A stretch of DNA of 64,000 bases from Branchiostoma floridae (lineage: Eukaryota; Chordata; Leptocardii; Amphioxiformes; Branchiostomatidae): positions 27,382,920 to 27,446,919 of the forward strand of contig NC_049984.1 of assembly GCF_000003815.2 (NCBI RefSeq). Reading direction: 5' to 3'. The position numbers and the translations under genes were made by a program. Shown in pieces: positions 1 to 11,600 of the stretch. The first letter of the stretch is position 1; each line of letters opens with the position of its first letter. The notes beneath the pieces were generated by a model. The model saw nothing but the letters and a program-made list of their open reading frames with translations. It was not told the DNA's origin and made no database searches.

Positions 1-325
1 TGAATTCAGTACGATACCTTGCCGTATGTGTTAGAAGACTGTGAATCTTCATTCAGTCACGTCCGGTACCTTCCTTCGTCAGTCCTCGCCTCCCTATCCA
101 CGTCCGGACATTTCTTCTTACGGTGCGATGATCCTCGGTAGAAAAGACAAAACGAAAATGAATTATTTTGGCTCAGAAATATAGGAAATATACCTTAGAC
201 TTAAGTTAAAGCACAGAAAGTTAAAGCAGAGAAAGTTAAAGCACAGAAAGTTAACTTGGTTTGTGATCAAAATTTCCGTTCTAGATTTAACATGGAAACA
301 GTGGGATGAATTTATGTGTAGTAAC

Positions 326-905
326 GATTGAGTGTGCTTCAATGAAATCCCAAGTAATGTTGACGTTTGTTTCAGTTTACATTTCAAGAGCTATGGCTGC
401 TTCAGTCTGTTTCTGCGGTATACAAGCCCGATGAATGGCTGATTCGGTTTCTGTGACTGTGTCTACGCCGAGAGGTCGAGTATTTCTATAGGAATTAACT
501 ACTAATATCAAATAGGTTCTTCAACCACCTGTCGTCCTTTCTGGCCTGTGCTATTCTCTTGGTTCGGGACCCAAGAGAGCGACACAAAGCAGATTATGTA
601 ATGGTCTAGGTTCCCGACAACCACTGACCATGACATAAAACAGAAATGACAACAGATGGTCAACCAGGGAAGACCCTGTTTTGTAAACAACAGAATTTAC
701 GTACAATAACTGACAAAATACACTCCCGGCAACACAGCCACAGAAACCAACAGAAACAAAAATCAGCCACACACCAGGCATGTACACCACGGAAACGGAC
801 TGAAGCCTTGACTACAAAAGGAGCCTCCATTTACAAAATGCACGTCCGAATATCTACCAGAAACATCCCTCGGTATGTCAACAAAACACACTCAATTCAT
901 TTACT
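326..905. repeat. Foldback pair 1 of a Penelope-like module
   Basis: The left half (about 326-545) read on the minus strand and the right half (about 646-905) read on the plus strand encode the same short protein module, so the unit is an inverted repeat around about 600. Shared residues include TETESAIHRAC on the left and KSATHQACTPRKRTEAL on the right. The same module recurs as a second inverted pair at 3225-3950. The left half lacks several codons after QTEA and has a stop. Such head-to-head copies are known for Penelope-like retroelements, but a simple inverted duplication is also possible. Confidence 0.6.
735..905 (+). pseudogene. Penelope-like element N-terminal module, copy B
   Basis: This reads KSATHQACTPRKRTEAL, then RNIPRYVNKTHS, which aligns with the copy at 3723-3925. 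In related invertebrate elements a module of the type LNFAxTPxxIP...TExA...LR..V...L..AKPPxxN lies upstream of the reverse transcriptase. No reverse transcriptase follows here, so it is an isolated N-terminal scrap. The family assignment rests on remembered consensus, not a search. Confidence 0.4.
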
Positions 906-930
906 TTCTATTGTGGCTATGACAAGTTAG

Positions 931-3224
931 TCCCAGTCCATATCTGCAAGATGTTACCATTTTAACCCCATAAGACACATAAGCACTTAACTTGAACATT
1001 GCGGCAGTAGTTGATCCGGGATTGATGGCACCACTAAGATCCCGGACTGAGCAAGAAAGTGAAAAATTTAGAGGCGTAATAACATCTAAGGAATAAGGCA
1101 CAAGGATGCCTTACATGTAAATGTTTTGCATTCTCTGGCGGTCACAAAAGAATTGAATGTTAACGATACGGATTACTAGTATATAATTATCGGACTAATG
1201 ATAACCGTAGAAGACGTATAAACACAATAAGGCACTTACTTACCTGTTGTCTCAAGCGGGGGCGATGTTGTTCTGTGCTGGGATGCTTCGAGCAGAGTCC
1301 TTCACCTCAGACGAATGACGGGGTTTCCGGTAGATTAAGACAGGGGCAGGTGCACGATTCGTCTAGTCTACAAAATTGATTAATTTCTTGACCAATCACA
1401 GACCAGTAATCTCTTTCACCTGTGTTGGGCACGCGTTTGTTAGCTTGTCTAGACGACGGCATTGTCATTCGATTTTTTAGTTATGCGAGACCGTAACCGC
1501 TTCGTCTCGCACCACCGTACGCAGAACTATCTACAAACGGCAAGGGACACAGGGGTTGCCGACGAGAGACGCCAACCTTTACTGCAGGTGTTTCACGATA
1601 ACGTCCGGGGATATCTCGTTTTATACGTCGAGACAGACGACAAGTTCTGCTATTCTATGTAGGTGGACTTTATCATTTATTGCTGTTTATTAGAGGTGTC
1701 CAGTTCTAATTGTGTGCCACATTTCCACTTACCGTTTGGCAGCCGTTGAACCTTTTTTTGCGTTTGTTGCAGCGGTACGAGAAAGCTGACGCGAGCCCGT
1801 CTCTTCTACTGGAATCGCACCGTATGGAAAAAAAAAATATCTACCGGTACTTCACGACACGTTCCGGGAGACGTCGGGAGAATCTCCGGGGTTCAATTTT
1901 GAGGAGATCCGCGGAGCTCAAAACAACAGGCTGACGACTAGGTCTTTCCCAGGCATTTAGAAGGTAAGGAAGCTATGTGTTGGAAGTATACAGGCTTTTC
2001 ATATGACGTCATCTGCGCCATGTTTGATTACAGCGTCCGCACTGTAACCACACGAAGATTCTACTGACTAATTCAATTACCCGTCAATATGGTCGTCGGA
2101 TGATTCAAATTATAATCAGTATGACGACATTGAAAAGCCTGCATTCATGAGGAAAAATACTAGTAATATGTAGTCATCATCAGATTTGTAAGACAGCAGT
2201 ATTTGTCAAAAGACCACATTCATTAATTTTACAGTTTCAATTTCTGTATAGGAACTCTGACAGCAGAAGTCGTGACTGCAAAATCAGTGAACAGTTCTGA
2301 AACACGGTTGGACCTGTGCTGGGGGAAGAAAGAGTACTGTGTGTGACAGGAGGGTGACACGACAGGCAGGAAAGCCTAATTCACCTGGGAACCCTGCAAG
2401 ATATCCCCCACAAGGTAAATATTGAAAAGTAGTACTATCAGAGGATCTAATTGTGTATCACATTCAACCAATGAACAGTCGTTGAGCCTTGCCGGTTGTT
2501 GCAGCGGTGGGCAATCAGCTGATGAATGTTTGTTTCTTTTACCGAAATCACAGCAAAATAATGTCTGGACGCACTAATAAGGGAGGAGCTGGATAAGGGA
2601 GGTGCCAGCTGCCAGCGTCACTGAAGGTGTTTCTCGACATCAGTGCATCACCAAGCCAAGGAGGCACCAAGCCAAACACGTAGGGTGTTCTTCTGAATTC
2701 AGAGTAAAGCGGTTTTGGAACCCCGCATACAGACCCTGATTACAATTTCGATATTCTATCAGGTAACTCTGTATGACTGGTTACCATTTCCACCCCCTGT
2801 GGGGCATAAAGGCGTCCCTGTGAACCTTTTAAATGTTTTAATTACATAAAAAGAAATGACGTTAGTCTGCCTGGTCCTAATTGCTCCTTAATTTCACGTC
2901 CTTGCAGTGGGAAGTCGCCGGGAAGGACATCTCTCAGTATCTTCCAGGATCAACCACACTGAAATGGTGGGACTGATCCCGGTGAGAGGTTGTCTAATGC
3001 CAAGTACGCCATCTCCACAACCAGAAAGGCCAGTGTTCGTGTGTACACCATACCAGAGGACCTGAAACTGTTAAGTTCGTACATATCTTACAAGGGTTTA
3101 ATTGTTTAAAACGGAATCATCTTGCAGAAATGGGCTGGGATTGACTTGACATCGGCATGATAGGAAGTAAATGATCTGTGATATTACATTCATAATTTTA
3201 GCTGATATTAAGATTCACTTTGTC
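931..3224. other. Stretch without recognisable genes
   Basis: Only short open frames without domain signatures are present. The segment around 1690-1775 resembles 2440-2515 (both carry 'ctaattgtgt.tcacat' and 'gttgcagcggt'), so an old diverged duplication of a few hundred bases is likely. Confidence 0.35.
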
Positions 3225-3324
3225 TACATGAGGCATTGTCGGCAGGGCTGATCAGTTTCTTGGTTGGTGGTAGGGTGCTTGAGTGTGTTTTGTTGACACC
3301 CTGAGTGATGTTGTTGGTAGGTGG

Positions 3325-3531
3325 CTAGGGCATTTTGTGAGTGGGGGCTTCTTTTGCACACGGGACTTCAGCCCGTTTCTGTGGTGTACAGGCCCGGTGT
3401 GTGGCTGGTTTGGCTTCTGTGACTGTGTTAATGGTTGAGATTGTGTTCGGAGTTACTGCGAAGTTCAGTCCTTTAGAGAGCAGGAATTTCCTGGATCTGT
3501 TGGCTTGTGACGACTTGGGTTCTTCTACCAT
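3325..3531 (-). pseudogene. Penelope-like element N-terminal module, copy C
   Basis: Read on the minus strand this gives FLLSKGLNFAVTPNTIS followed by a TEA...RAC...QKRAE segment. It is the best preserved of the four module copies at its N-terminal side. The 'SKGLNFAVTP' stretch is a familiar signature just upstream of the reverse transcriptase in Penelope-like and related retroelements. There is no start codon context or downstream RT, and the reading frame slips in the second half. Family call is by memory of consensus motifs. Confidence 0.5.
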
Positions 3532-3722
3532 CTGTCGTCTTTTCTGCCTTGTGTGATGGTCTAGGGCCGGGAACCTACTAGTAGACCATTACATAAGATG
3601 CCCTGTGTCGTAATCTTGGCTCCCGAACCAAGACGACGGCACAGGGACAGAAAGGAAGACAGGTGGTTGAAGAGTACAAGTTGTTGTGAGCTGACAGAAA
3701 CGGGAAGTCTCAGTTCTCTGAA

Positions 3723-3925
3723 GGACAGAACTTTGCACTAACTTTGAATGCAGTCTCAGCCATGGACATGGTCACAGAAACTGAATCGGCCATACATCGG
3801 GCCTGTATACTGCAGAAACAGACTGAAGCGCTGTGTGTAGAAGTAGCCACTGCTCTCAGAATGTCCTAACCTCCTACCAACAGCATTACTCGGGATGTCA
3901 TCAAAATGTACTCAACACCTTGTCG
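3723..3925 (+). pseudogene. Penelope-like element N-terminal module, copy D
   Basis: One frame runs NFALTLNAVSAMDMVTETES, continues through QTEALCVEVATALRMS, hits a stop at 3867-3869 and resumes PPTNSITRDVIKMYS. The stop falls where the family has Lys in a KPP tripeptide, so a single substitution or indel explains it. The helical TExA...EALxxEVxxAL heptad pattern is intact. Confidence 0.5.
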
Positions 3926-3950
3926 CTTATCAAGAGATCATGATTCTCTC

Positions 3951-4885
3951 CGCTGATAATGCTTCAGGTAGACAGAGGGGATGGGTGAACATTTCTAGGT
4001 TGAACCTAGACCTGAAACTACAATCACAAATCAAGTTACTTCCTGTCATGCCCCCAGCAGTCTGTAGATGAAGTTCTTGTTTTCACAGAATACAAAGTGT
4101 ACAATTTTACAGCCATCAAGTATGTTATATCCTATAGATACGCGTAGTTCAGTTTACTAAGAGTTACGTACTGTGTTCTGATGGCGTCTGGATTGGACTG
4201 TAGGCAGTAGTCGTTAAAAAAATCCTATACATAGTACAAATTGACGTATTTCTTGTATTCCTTCTACACATGTATGAAGGCTTTTTGTTCTCGATTACTC
4301 GTGTATTTTGTGGCTTTTCTAGTACAATACTAGCCACCTTGTCATAGAAAGTCATCTTGTCGAAGAAAACTAAGACCTGTAATCTTTTTCTGTGATTAAC
4401 GTTTGAAAATTAATGTCGAGTACAACCTGACCAACATATTGTACACTTTGTTTCCCCAAATGTATCAAGAAATATTATTGAATAAACAGTTTTAAACCAG
4501 GTGTAGTTTTTATTGCTCTCTTCCAACAACCTCAACCTTAAGTGAAATGATACGCACCTCCACCCACACCCTCCATCTGCAGAAAATGGATGGTCCCTCT
4601 CTCTTACCTCCTAAAGTGTGTGAAATGGTTGGTCCATTGGACTCCATTCCTTACCTGAACCTGAGGATCATCAAATGAATGTACCCTCTACCTTTGTCCT
4701 TCCCTTCCTGGCCCCTCACCTCCATATGAAATGGACGGTCCCTTTGTGGTGAAATCATTTGGTAGTTGTGTAGTGGCTGTAGAAAGGAAGTCATGTTCGA
4801 GAATGGTTAACCTCGGGTTTTGGCGATGGCAAAAATTCAGATCATTTACCAACGTAGTATTACAGTTTGTTCTCAGCAATCATTC
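3951..4885. other. Non-coding stretch with weak repeats
   Basis: No gene seen. A short phrase of the type 'gaaatgg.yggtcc' recurs near 4583, 4625 and 4727. An AATAAA at about 4481 could be a poly(A) signal of an unseen transcript. Confidence 0.3.
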
Positions 4886-5525
4886 AAATGAGGTCATTAT
4901 TTGCATAATTGATATTCATCGATATTCCTATGTTTCACTTCTAGAAAATCTAAGCTCAAACTTTCAAGCTCAGCTGCAGTATCGTAACCAGTCGCTATGA
5001 GGCCCATTATCAAACTTGACCTTTTTGTGACCCCTATCTATCCACAAAATATCACAAGGATCTATCAACAACGTCTCGAGTTATAATGCTATGATCGAAC
5101 TTGACCTTTTCTTTTCACAAACGCTACACACTTGCCTAATATAATTGAGATCCATCAACAACATCACGAGTTATCTTGTCCACAGCCAAGCGCACTAACG
5201 TACAAAACCAGTGACAGCACCGTAGGCAAAGTCAGGTATACCATTTTCGCACTTGATGACCTTTCTCTCCAAAACCGCTACACACCTAACAAATATCGTG
5301 AAGATACACTAGCATCTTCTCGAGTTATGCTGTCCACAAACAGATGCACACAAAAACAAAGGCCGCTGCAGTACCGTAGTAAAACGCCAGATAAACCATT
5401 TTCGACCTTGACTTACCTTTACACACACCTACATAATATCACCAAGTTCCATCTACAACTTCTCCAGTTATATGCTGGTGACCTATATACAGACTCAAAA
5501 CATTAATTATGCAAATGAGGTCTAC
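4886..5525. repeat. Diverged tandem repeat with 'cgagttat' anchors
   Basis: Units of roughly 80-160 bp repeat the order 'cttgaccttt', then 'caaatatc.c..agat', then 'atcaacaac.tctcgagttat' and 'gtccacaaac'. Anchors lie near 5087, 5166, 5322 and 5462. The block is bracketed by octamer-like 'ttgcataatt' (about 4898) and 'aattatgcaaatgaggtc' (about 5507), which are inverted relative to each other. It is probably an old tandem repeat, not a gene, although one frame stays open for 124 codons. Confidence 0.4.
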
Positions 5526-6264
5526 AACTGATACACCAACTGTAAAGGTTAAGGTCATTTTAAATTTGCGAAGTTTGATTTGATTTGATTTGAACGGCCG
5601 GAAAATGAACAAATAAACCCACGGCTTAAATTAATATTCTAAGATTCCAAAGTCATACAAATGACAGAACGACAAATTGACAGAATGCTTTAGCCAAAAG
5701 TCACAGGATTTCAGGTCACGCCTCCATACACCGATTGCATATACAAGTCAAATACAATTCGCATGTGTTCAATTCCTTTCCATAACGTAATACCTCAAGA
5801 CGTAAGATGAATATTCTGAAAAGTTCCTGGTAATTACATAAGACCTCATGCAGATGTATGACTGCAAAACACTTTCCGATTGGCCAATAGGATCCCACCC
5901 ACATAGCGGCTGTACCAGGAAATCTTACAAACTCTGAATAGGCCACAACAGGTTAATTTCCTGTTTCTCAGAATAAAAAAAAATAAATTGCTGATTGCAG
6001 AAGAGGAAATGAAACAGAGTAACAGAGGATATAACCTGTATCTAATGGTATACAGTTTAAGGGGACAATATGGTCAGATGCTAGTTTTCCTCTAGCTTTC
6101 TGTTTCAATCATTGGCATCTTGCTGAATTTGCACTAAGAAAAGTCAAAGAACTAGGAAAATAAATAAAAGCGCCAAACCAATGAATAAATAAATAAGTCA
6201 TAAATAATCATCCATCATGCCATTACATAAGCACTTCTTCATCTCACTTATTAGTCTGCCAGTT
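5526..6264. other. AT-rich stretch, nothing recognised
   Basis: No coding or structural signal beyond short AT-rich runs. It ends at an assembly gap. Confidence 0.3.
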
Positions 6265-6364
6265 NNNNNNNNNNNNNNNNNNNNNNNNNNNNNNNNNNNN
6301 NNNNNNNNNNNNNNNNNNNNNNNNNNNNNNNNNNNNNNNNNNNNNNNNNNNNNNNNNNNNNNNN
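6265..6364. other. Assembly gap (100 N)
   Basis: Exactly 100 N, the conventional size for a gap of unknown length. Open frames running through it are artefacts. Confidence 0.98.
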
Positions 6365-6542
6365 TGGGCAATTTGCTCATTCCGATTCACATAACATGTT
6401 GATGGCATCCTTCTGTCTAGCTCCTATATACAGTCCCACCCACCCTGTTGAAGTGTTTAGTACCTCTGTAGGCAAATGTACGTTGTGCGTATGCAATGTG
6501 GAAATACAACATCTATTTATGTTTTTTTCTGCACCACTGCAG

Positions 6543-6751
6543 CTCCTCAGGAACAGGCTCATAGTGTTGAAAATGATTCACCCTGAAGAGAACATGATTG
6601 CATCCTGGGTGCTGGAGTCCAATTCATGTCTGACGAGGAATCGGAGGCTAAGGACAAAAACGTGGTGCTACCACGGTGCTACCAGGAGGCCCTTGTCATT
6701 ATGTCTAAGTGGTCTTCTGGTCAGTGCTGTGGGCAGGGCAAGAGTCACAAG
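6543..6751 (+). pseudogene. Transposon-type exon with acidic SDEE motif
   Basis: The exon has an acceptor (T-rich tract then 'ccactgcag') and a consensus donor 'cacaag|gtgagt'. It first reads RNRLIVLKMIHPEENMIASW. After a single-base slip near 6625 it continues MSDEESEAKDKNVVLPRCYQ. An F/L-x-S-D-E-E acidic patch followed by a basic/proline segment is common in proteins of unclassified animal transposons, but I cannot name the family. The slip makes this copy non-functional as one exon. Confidence 0.45.
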
Positions 6752-7304
6752 GTGAGTCAGACGATCTTCAGGCCATTGAATGCAGCAGAAGGGGAAGCAT
6801 ACAGCCAGTAGCCATGTGAACTTTTTCACCAAGTTAATTAATACTGACATTTTATCTGTCAGTAAGATATTGCAAGGTCTGCTGCCGACATTGTGATGAG
6901 AACAAGTTTTTGTTGTATTCAAAACCTATTCGGCCATATTCCTAATTTTCAAAATATCTTTGTCCTGAGAATTGTATTTTTTCCATCAAGGAAATTCTGG
7001 TTTGATTTAGTTTGGTAAGGAATTAGAGTTAATGCAGATCAGGTTATTGCTTCCAACCTGCATGGCAGCTATGGTGTAACATATTCCTATGATGTAACAT
7101 GTTTGACTATGACTGAAAGACTGTGACACATGTATGGCCAGAAATTCACATTGTAGGCCCTGTGCAGATGTATACAATACGCCCAGAATTAATCTTGTTT
7201 TCAGAAAAATGCTACCAGTCAGTGCTCAAGTAACAGTCAGGCAGGCAAAGGATGACTTGATGGGGATTTCAGAGTACTGAAGAAGGAGAAAGGTGACTGA
7301 ATAG

Positions 7305-7582
7305 GAAGCGAGAGAACAGAGGGAGGTGCTGGCGAAAAAGATCGCTGAACTCCAGAAAACGAAGAGGATCGAGGTGCCAGCTAAGTTGGCGAAAGAACAG
7401 AATGTCATGGCAGGGAGCAGTGGGCCTCCGGTACAGCTGGATACCTGGGTTGCCATCTGGTATGGAGGTGGGGGTCCGGGCCCAATGCTCCAGGGGTAAG
7501 GTACCCAGGCCGAGTGGTGAAGGTATTGTCTGGGGGGAAATTGAAGGTAGACTTCATCCACCCTGACCCTCATCCACGGTAG
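7305..7582 (+). pseudogene. Coiled coil plus Tudor-like C-terminal module
   Basis: The first frame (7305-7499) gives a charged helix REQREVLAKKIAELQKTKR and then VQLDTWVAIWY. After a frame change YPGRVVKVLSGGKLKVDFIH follows, ending at a stop at 7580-7582. The spacing W-V-A-[IV]-x-Y ... Y-P-G-x-V-V ... V-x-F-x-H is the Tudor/SH3-like strand pattern found at the C-terminus of many animal transposon proteins. One or two indels between the halves make it a relic. Confidence 0.5.
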
Positions 7583-7828
7583 ACTGCCAGTATGTAACTC
7601 CTCATGTTAAGTACATTCAGAAAGCCCTGCCGGTGTTTGGCATTTTTTTCTGTACAGAAATATAGCAGAAAAAACAAAAATATTGCTATGAGGGCATTCA
7701 TGGTAAATGCATGACTGTTTCATGGTGTTTCTATGCAATCTTAATAATCCCAGGAGAGAGAACAACCCTGGTATACCAGTGTCCTTAACACATAACAATC
7801 TTTGAAATCTTTTAGTTTGTCTATACAG

Positions 7829-7957
7829 TTGATTGCTGGGATAATCAAAGATGCTTGGGATGATAAGAAGTTTGTTAGAAAGAAGCGCAGGGGTCATGTT
7901 CTTCCATCACCACTGCACATCCCATTTGACAGAATAGTCCCGGATGTGCTACATACG
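7829..7957 (+). CDS. Transposon-type exon (IPFDRIVPDVLH motif)
   Basis: Bounded by 'ttgtctatacag' and 'acatacg|gtaaat', the exon is fully open for 43 codons: LIAGIIKDAWDDKKFV, then PSPLHIPFDRIVPDVLHT. The motif hhPhxxhhxDxLH followed by a donor recalls a conserved segment of several animal transposases of unsettled family. It is too short to classify. It lies 250 bp after the Tudor-like module, so the two may be scraps of related elements in non-native order. Confidence 0.4.
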
Positions 7958-8164
7958 GTAAATATTGAGGAATTGTGCAAACAGATCTTTTATTTGAACA
8001 TTTGTGACAAAACACTTTTATCTTTTTTCCTACTGAGACCAAGCCAACACCTTGTCCAGCACCCGCCAACGCATTACCTTTAAAAAGTGGATAGAGAACA
8101 AGTCCAACGGCAATATTTTCAACGTAAGTATTTTTCCTAGTAAGTACATGTTTTACTAACGCCG

Positions 8165-8242
8165 ACCTTCGATACCTTTGTAGTAGTACTAGTAGTAGTT
8201 ACTGCCGATATCTATCATCAAATTACCAGTAATAAAAACCTT
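8165..8242 (+). repeat. Dispersed 75-bp repeat, copy 1
   Basis: Almost identical to 12892-12966 ('accttcgatacctttgtag' through 'accagtaataaaaacctt'). The two copies differ by a 3-bp 'tag' insertion and one substitution. Confidence 0.8.
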
Positions 8243-8473
8243 GGTCTTGGTGTATTTATCCACCTTTCATTGGTAGTCTGGCATGTCCTCCACAGGGATG
8301 GCCGTGAATTACTTATCCACCTCCCACTCAACAACTGCCCAAGTTTTAGCCAGGGCTATGCGTACACTGAACTTTCAAGATTTGGACCAAAAAAATCGCA
8401 ACGTCAATCGTATCAAAGCTGGATGTGAAAGAATGACGCGACTGGAGTAGGCGGACACTGTCGTCATCATGAC

Positions 8474-8531
8474 TGATGTATAGTACCTACCAACCAATCG
8501 CATGATGTATAGTACCTACCAACCAATCGCA
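8474..8531 (+). repeat. Two exact 29-bp tandem units
   Basis: Two perfect copies (8474-8502 and 8503-8531) beginning 'tgatgtatagtacctacc', followed by the first six bases of a third. The perfect identity points to recent slippage. Confidence 0.9.
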
Positions 8532-8629
8532 TGATGTCGTTTTTATCCTTAAACAGTCTCTACAATCTTGCCCACTGCAATCTTGACAACTTTTCAATAC
8601 ATACCACTCGTTCACTTTTAGTGGATGCA

Positions 8630-8885
8630 ATCTTGCCCACTGCTACCAGTGATCTCTAACAGAAATCTTTCAGAAGGGATCGTGCCACTGTATGAAACCC
8701 CTCCAACTACAATAAGCTCTGATGAGGCCACCACATATGCAGCTGAGTGGTAGGCACGGGGAGTCACTTTGGGGAGAGGTAGTGTTGTCCAGGTGTTGGT
8801 TGCATGATGTAGGCTGTAAAATCGTCTGAGCAAAGGACATAAACCGTCTTTGTCTCTGAGGCATCTCCAACCCGCCAAAAAGGAT
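8630..8885 (-). pseudogene. Kelch-repeat fragment
   Basis: On the minus strand one frame gives a FGGLEMPQ-type start. After a slip a second frame reads YSLHHATNTWTTLPLP, then PRAYHSAAYVV, then ELIVVGG. This is the order of a Kelch blade: a diglycine, Y-x6-W, PRxxHS and a second hhVVGG. Kelch blades form beta-propellers used for protein binding. Only about one and a half blades are visible, and the frame change between them suggests a pseudogene or a missed splice. A 'gatcactg|gtagc' donor-like border follows at the low-coordinate end. Confidence 0.5.
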
Positions 8886-8989
8886 GGCAAGTGTTTCTTA
8901 GACAGAGACGAGGGTGTGTGCAGTGCGAGGCATTGGTGTTGTTCCCTGCTGCATCTCATAATATACATATATTATAATATAATAATTAT

Positions 8990-9970
8990 AGTATAATTTA
9001 CCTATAATAGCCTCGACCTTGTTTGCGTCAAGTCCAGGAGCCCCAACCTATTCTTCACTGAGCTCTGTACGCCATCGTCTCTGTTGTAAAGACATCATTG
9101 CAGATACTTCTCGCCTTATCCAACAGTTATTTCCCGGGAAGGAGCTGCTTGGTTGAGGCGAGGATCGAACAAAAACATGAGTTCTGCTGCTGTACTCATC
9201 TCTCCTTTTTACTTTTTATTGGTATTTTTCACAGTTCCCACCCTCGACAGTCGGGCCTCAAGCGGTTACCATCGTTGGTTAACCGCAATCAGGTGATAGC
9301 AACAACTGGTTCAAGGAGAAACATCATATTACAAGAGACCCCCCCCCCCGCAATCCCCCTTGCACATAGTATTAAAACGCAGGTGCAGCAGTTATGAATT
9401 TTTTTTTCATCAAGAGAGCAGACATCAATGAGGCTAGCCCAAACATCTACAAATATGTCCTGAGCAGTACTGCCCAACCCCGGAAATACTGCCCACACAG
9501 GTGGGAGGGAGAGAAGTGGTATTACTGGGGGACCAACACGTATAGTTTATTCAAATAATGGCAGATACAGCATTTTGTACCACTTAATTGTACAATTTCC
9601 ACACAATGCTTAAAGACTCTGGTCATGATGCAACATCTTCTTTGTACATATATCACTTCCTTGAGCTCTCAATAACAGTGAAAAACTACATTTGCGTGAT
9701 ATTTCAAGTAAAAGAAGCAAAAGAGAAAAGCACAATATGTCAAAAACTTGCATGTAATCGCACCCCAACCAAATACAATTGACAATCTAAGGGTAAAATA
9801 GTGTTAGGGTTAAATGTACAGTAACAGCTTTCCCTTGCAGTACACATGGTTGTATTAAGCAATGAAGCTTTTAAAATTCCAAGAAATTAGGTTTCAGTTT
9901 ACTTGGTATCAGTTTACATATAAATGTCAGGTCTAAGAATTGATCACTCGTTGTAAGTGCTGTTGTAGGT
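8990..9970. other. Stretch without recognisable genes
   Basis: Holds a C homopolymer (about 9340) and AT-rich text. Open frames are short and lack domain signatures. Confidence 0.3.
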
Positions 9971-9977
9971 TTTCGTT

Positions 9978-10435
9978 CACTGGCGGGGCAGGCCCACGGC
10001 AAACTTATGAAAACTCTGCCTCAGTATGGGCCTGTTTTTGACTGGCAGGAAAGCCCTGCCAGCAGCGATGATGGAGCAGTTCTCTCTGGACCGGAATCTC
10101 AGCCGATGAACCCTTGGCTTCTCGTCAGCTGCCGGGGGAACTTTACGGATGGGAGGTCATCCTCGGTGTACCTCTCGTTCAGTGTCCAGTAGTAGAATGA
10201 CAGGTTGCTATCCATTCGCTCCCTGAATTGCCTGCAGAGACAAATAGATACAGTCAACGCCTGACTACAGGCACTTGAATGTAGAAGACAGTAATATGTA
10301 AATGATAAGTGTAATACATTGTAGTACTTTTACTAAGTCATGGGATTCGGGTAGACATGGTTTTTATTTTGACATAATCATGTCGTTGACCAATCAGTCT
10401 CTCATTCCATCATCCTGGTACCGAGTCGCTACATC
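9978..10435 (-). repeat. Inverted dispersed repeat, copy 1 (partner at 46.6-47.0 kb)
   Basis: The reverse complement matches 46555-47033 over about 450 bp with small gaps. Read on the minus strand it contains an acceptor 'ttgtctctgcag' and an exon-like frame RERMDSNLSFYYWTLNERYT, then EDDLPSVKFPRQLTRSQGF and a stop. The partner encodes the same N-terminal part. It is probably a mobile element with its last exon included. No family recognised. Confidence 0.65.
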
Positions 10436-10439
10436 ATTA

Positions 10440-11190
10440 CTGATAGCAGCTTTGACAGCTGCGAGTCTGTTGTCATTGAAACTTGGATATAAGTTGAAAG
10501 TCTACGAAAGGCCACTTCCATGGCCGGAATCATATCTAAAAGATAAAACTTACATACACATATACATTTGATGTAGCAGCCATTTAGAAAAGAACGACAA
10601 AGACACTATCAATAGAGTTTCAGTTTCTTTTATTAAATAATAATAACAACAATGTTACTACCACAGTGAACCCATTAAAGCTCTTAAACGCTTACTTAAA
10701 GAATCAACTATCCCTTAATTATCTTGTAAAAAAACTCAATATAACACTTATATATGTTAGTGTACAGCAGCTACATTAGAAAGTAAGTTTGTAGAAAGTT
10801 ATTCTATGTCTCTGTGACACTATTTTTTAGTCAATATATTGTATAAAGATAAATGCAGGTCTCTGTACAATGGAGGCACGGCATTAAGATTCATCGGTGA
10901 AGTAGAGTAATTACATCAGAACATAATGAAAAATACAGCGATACAAAAGTACACAATCAATACACCTACTTCCAGCACTTGAAAAATCAATGTACAAAAT
11001 TACACAATAAATCTACTAACATCCGACACATTTCATGTAGGTCTGAGGTCTACGAATTCTCGTTTGTTTTGTTTTTAGTATTTTTGCCTTTTTTCTTTAC
11101 ATATAAGCAGATGGGGTGTAGGGGACTTTCTGCACTCGTGGCCTTGTTTGGGAGGTTCTAGTAGCTGATTGTTTTTTCTGCGATTGGCTG
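10440..11190. other. AT-rich stretch, nothing recognised
   Basis: The frame just before it, ending near 10570, has a hydrophobic run (SLLIAALTAASLLSLKLG) but no family. Otherwise only AT-rich text. Confidence 0.3.
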
Positions 11191-11212
11191 TGGGCATCGG
11201 ATCTATATCCTT

Positions 11213-11600
11213 GCAGACGCGGTCGCCCGGTGGTGATGGGATGGGTGTGATGCGCGAGGTCTGCTGCTCTCTCTGTGCGGTAGGTTTGTACGGTAACCGG
11301 CGGCAGTCATCACGTAGCTGACGGCCCGGCTCGCCCAGGCGCGGTCGCCCGGTGGCGGGTCTGGTATGCTGCCTTCTTTGCTCGGCAAGGCTTTAGACTG
11401 GGCAGCGGCGATCCTCACGGGTACGAGGTTGAAGCGACTCGCTTAGACGCAGTCGCCCGATGGTGGATGTGGTCTGCTGCTCTCTCTGCCCGGCAAGGCT
11501 GTAGACTGGGCAGCGGCGATCCTCACGAGGTTGAAGCGGCTCGCCAGGACGCAGTGGCCCGGTGGTGGGGGTAGTCTGCTGCCCTCTCTGTACGCCAGGG
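11213..11600 (-). repeat. GC-rich coding tandem repeat (102-122 bp, four units)
   Basis: Anchors of the type 'gcggtcgcccggtgg' start at 11219, 11341, 11449 and 11551, giving unit lengths of 122, 108 and 102 bp. Each unit also holds 'ggcagcggcgatcctcac' and 'tctgctgctctctctg' or close variants. Base composition is far richer in GC than the flanks. Confidence 0.75.

Larger units (their letters stand above)
3225..3950. repeat. Foldback pair 2 of a Penelope-like module
   Basis: The minus-strand copy (about 3240-3560) and plus-strand copy (about 3640-3945) mirror each other. The centre, about 3550-3660, itself contains complementary runs, such as 'ggtctagg..' near 3550 against 'agtagaccatt' near 3580. 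The centre of foldback pair 1 has similar text (gtaatggtctaggttcccg), so both foldbacks belong to one family and were copied as inverted pairs. Confidence 0.6.

Noticed and set aside
163-387. 74-codon minus-strand frame with NFLCFNFLCFN repeats
   Set aside because: Arises from a short 'agttaaagcacagaa' tandem phrase at about 205-253. Low complexity only.
6198-6402. Open frames through the first N gap
   Set aside because: Translation runs across 100 N and is meaningless. The same holds for frames at 21571-21962.
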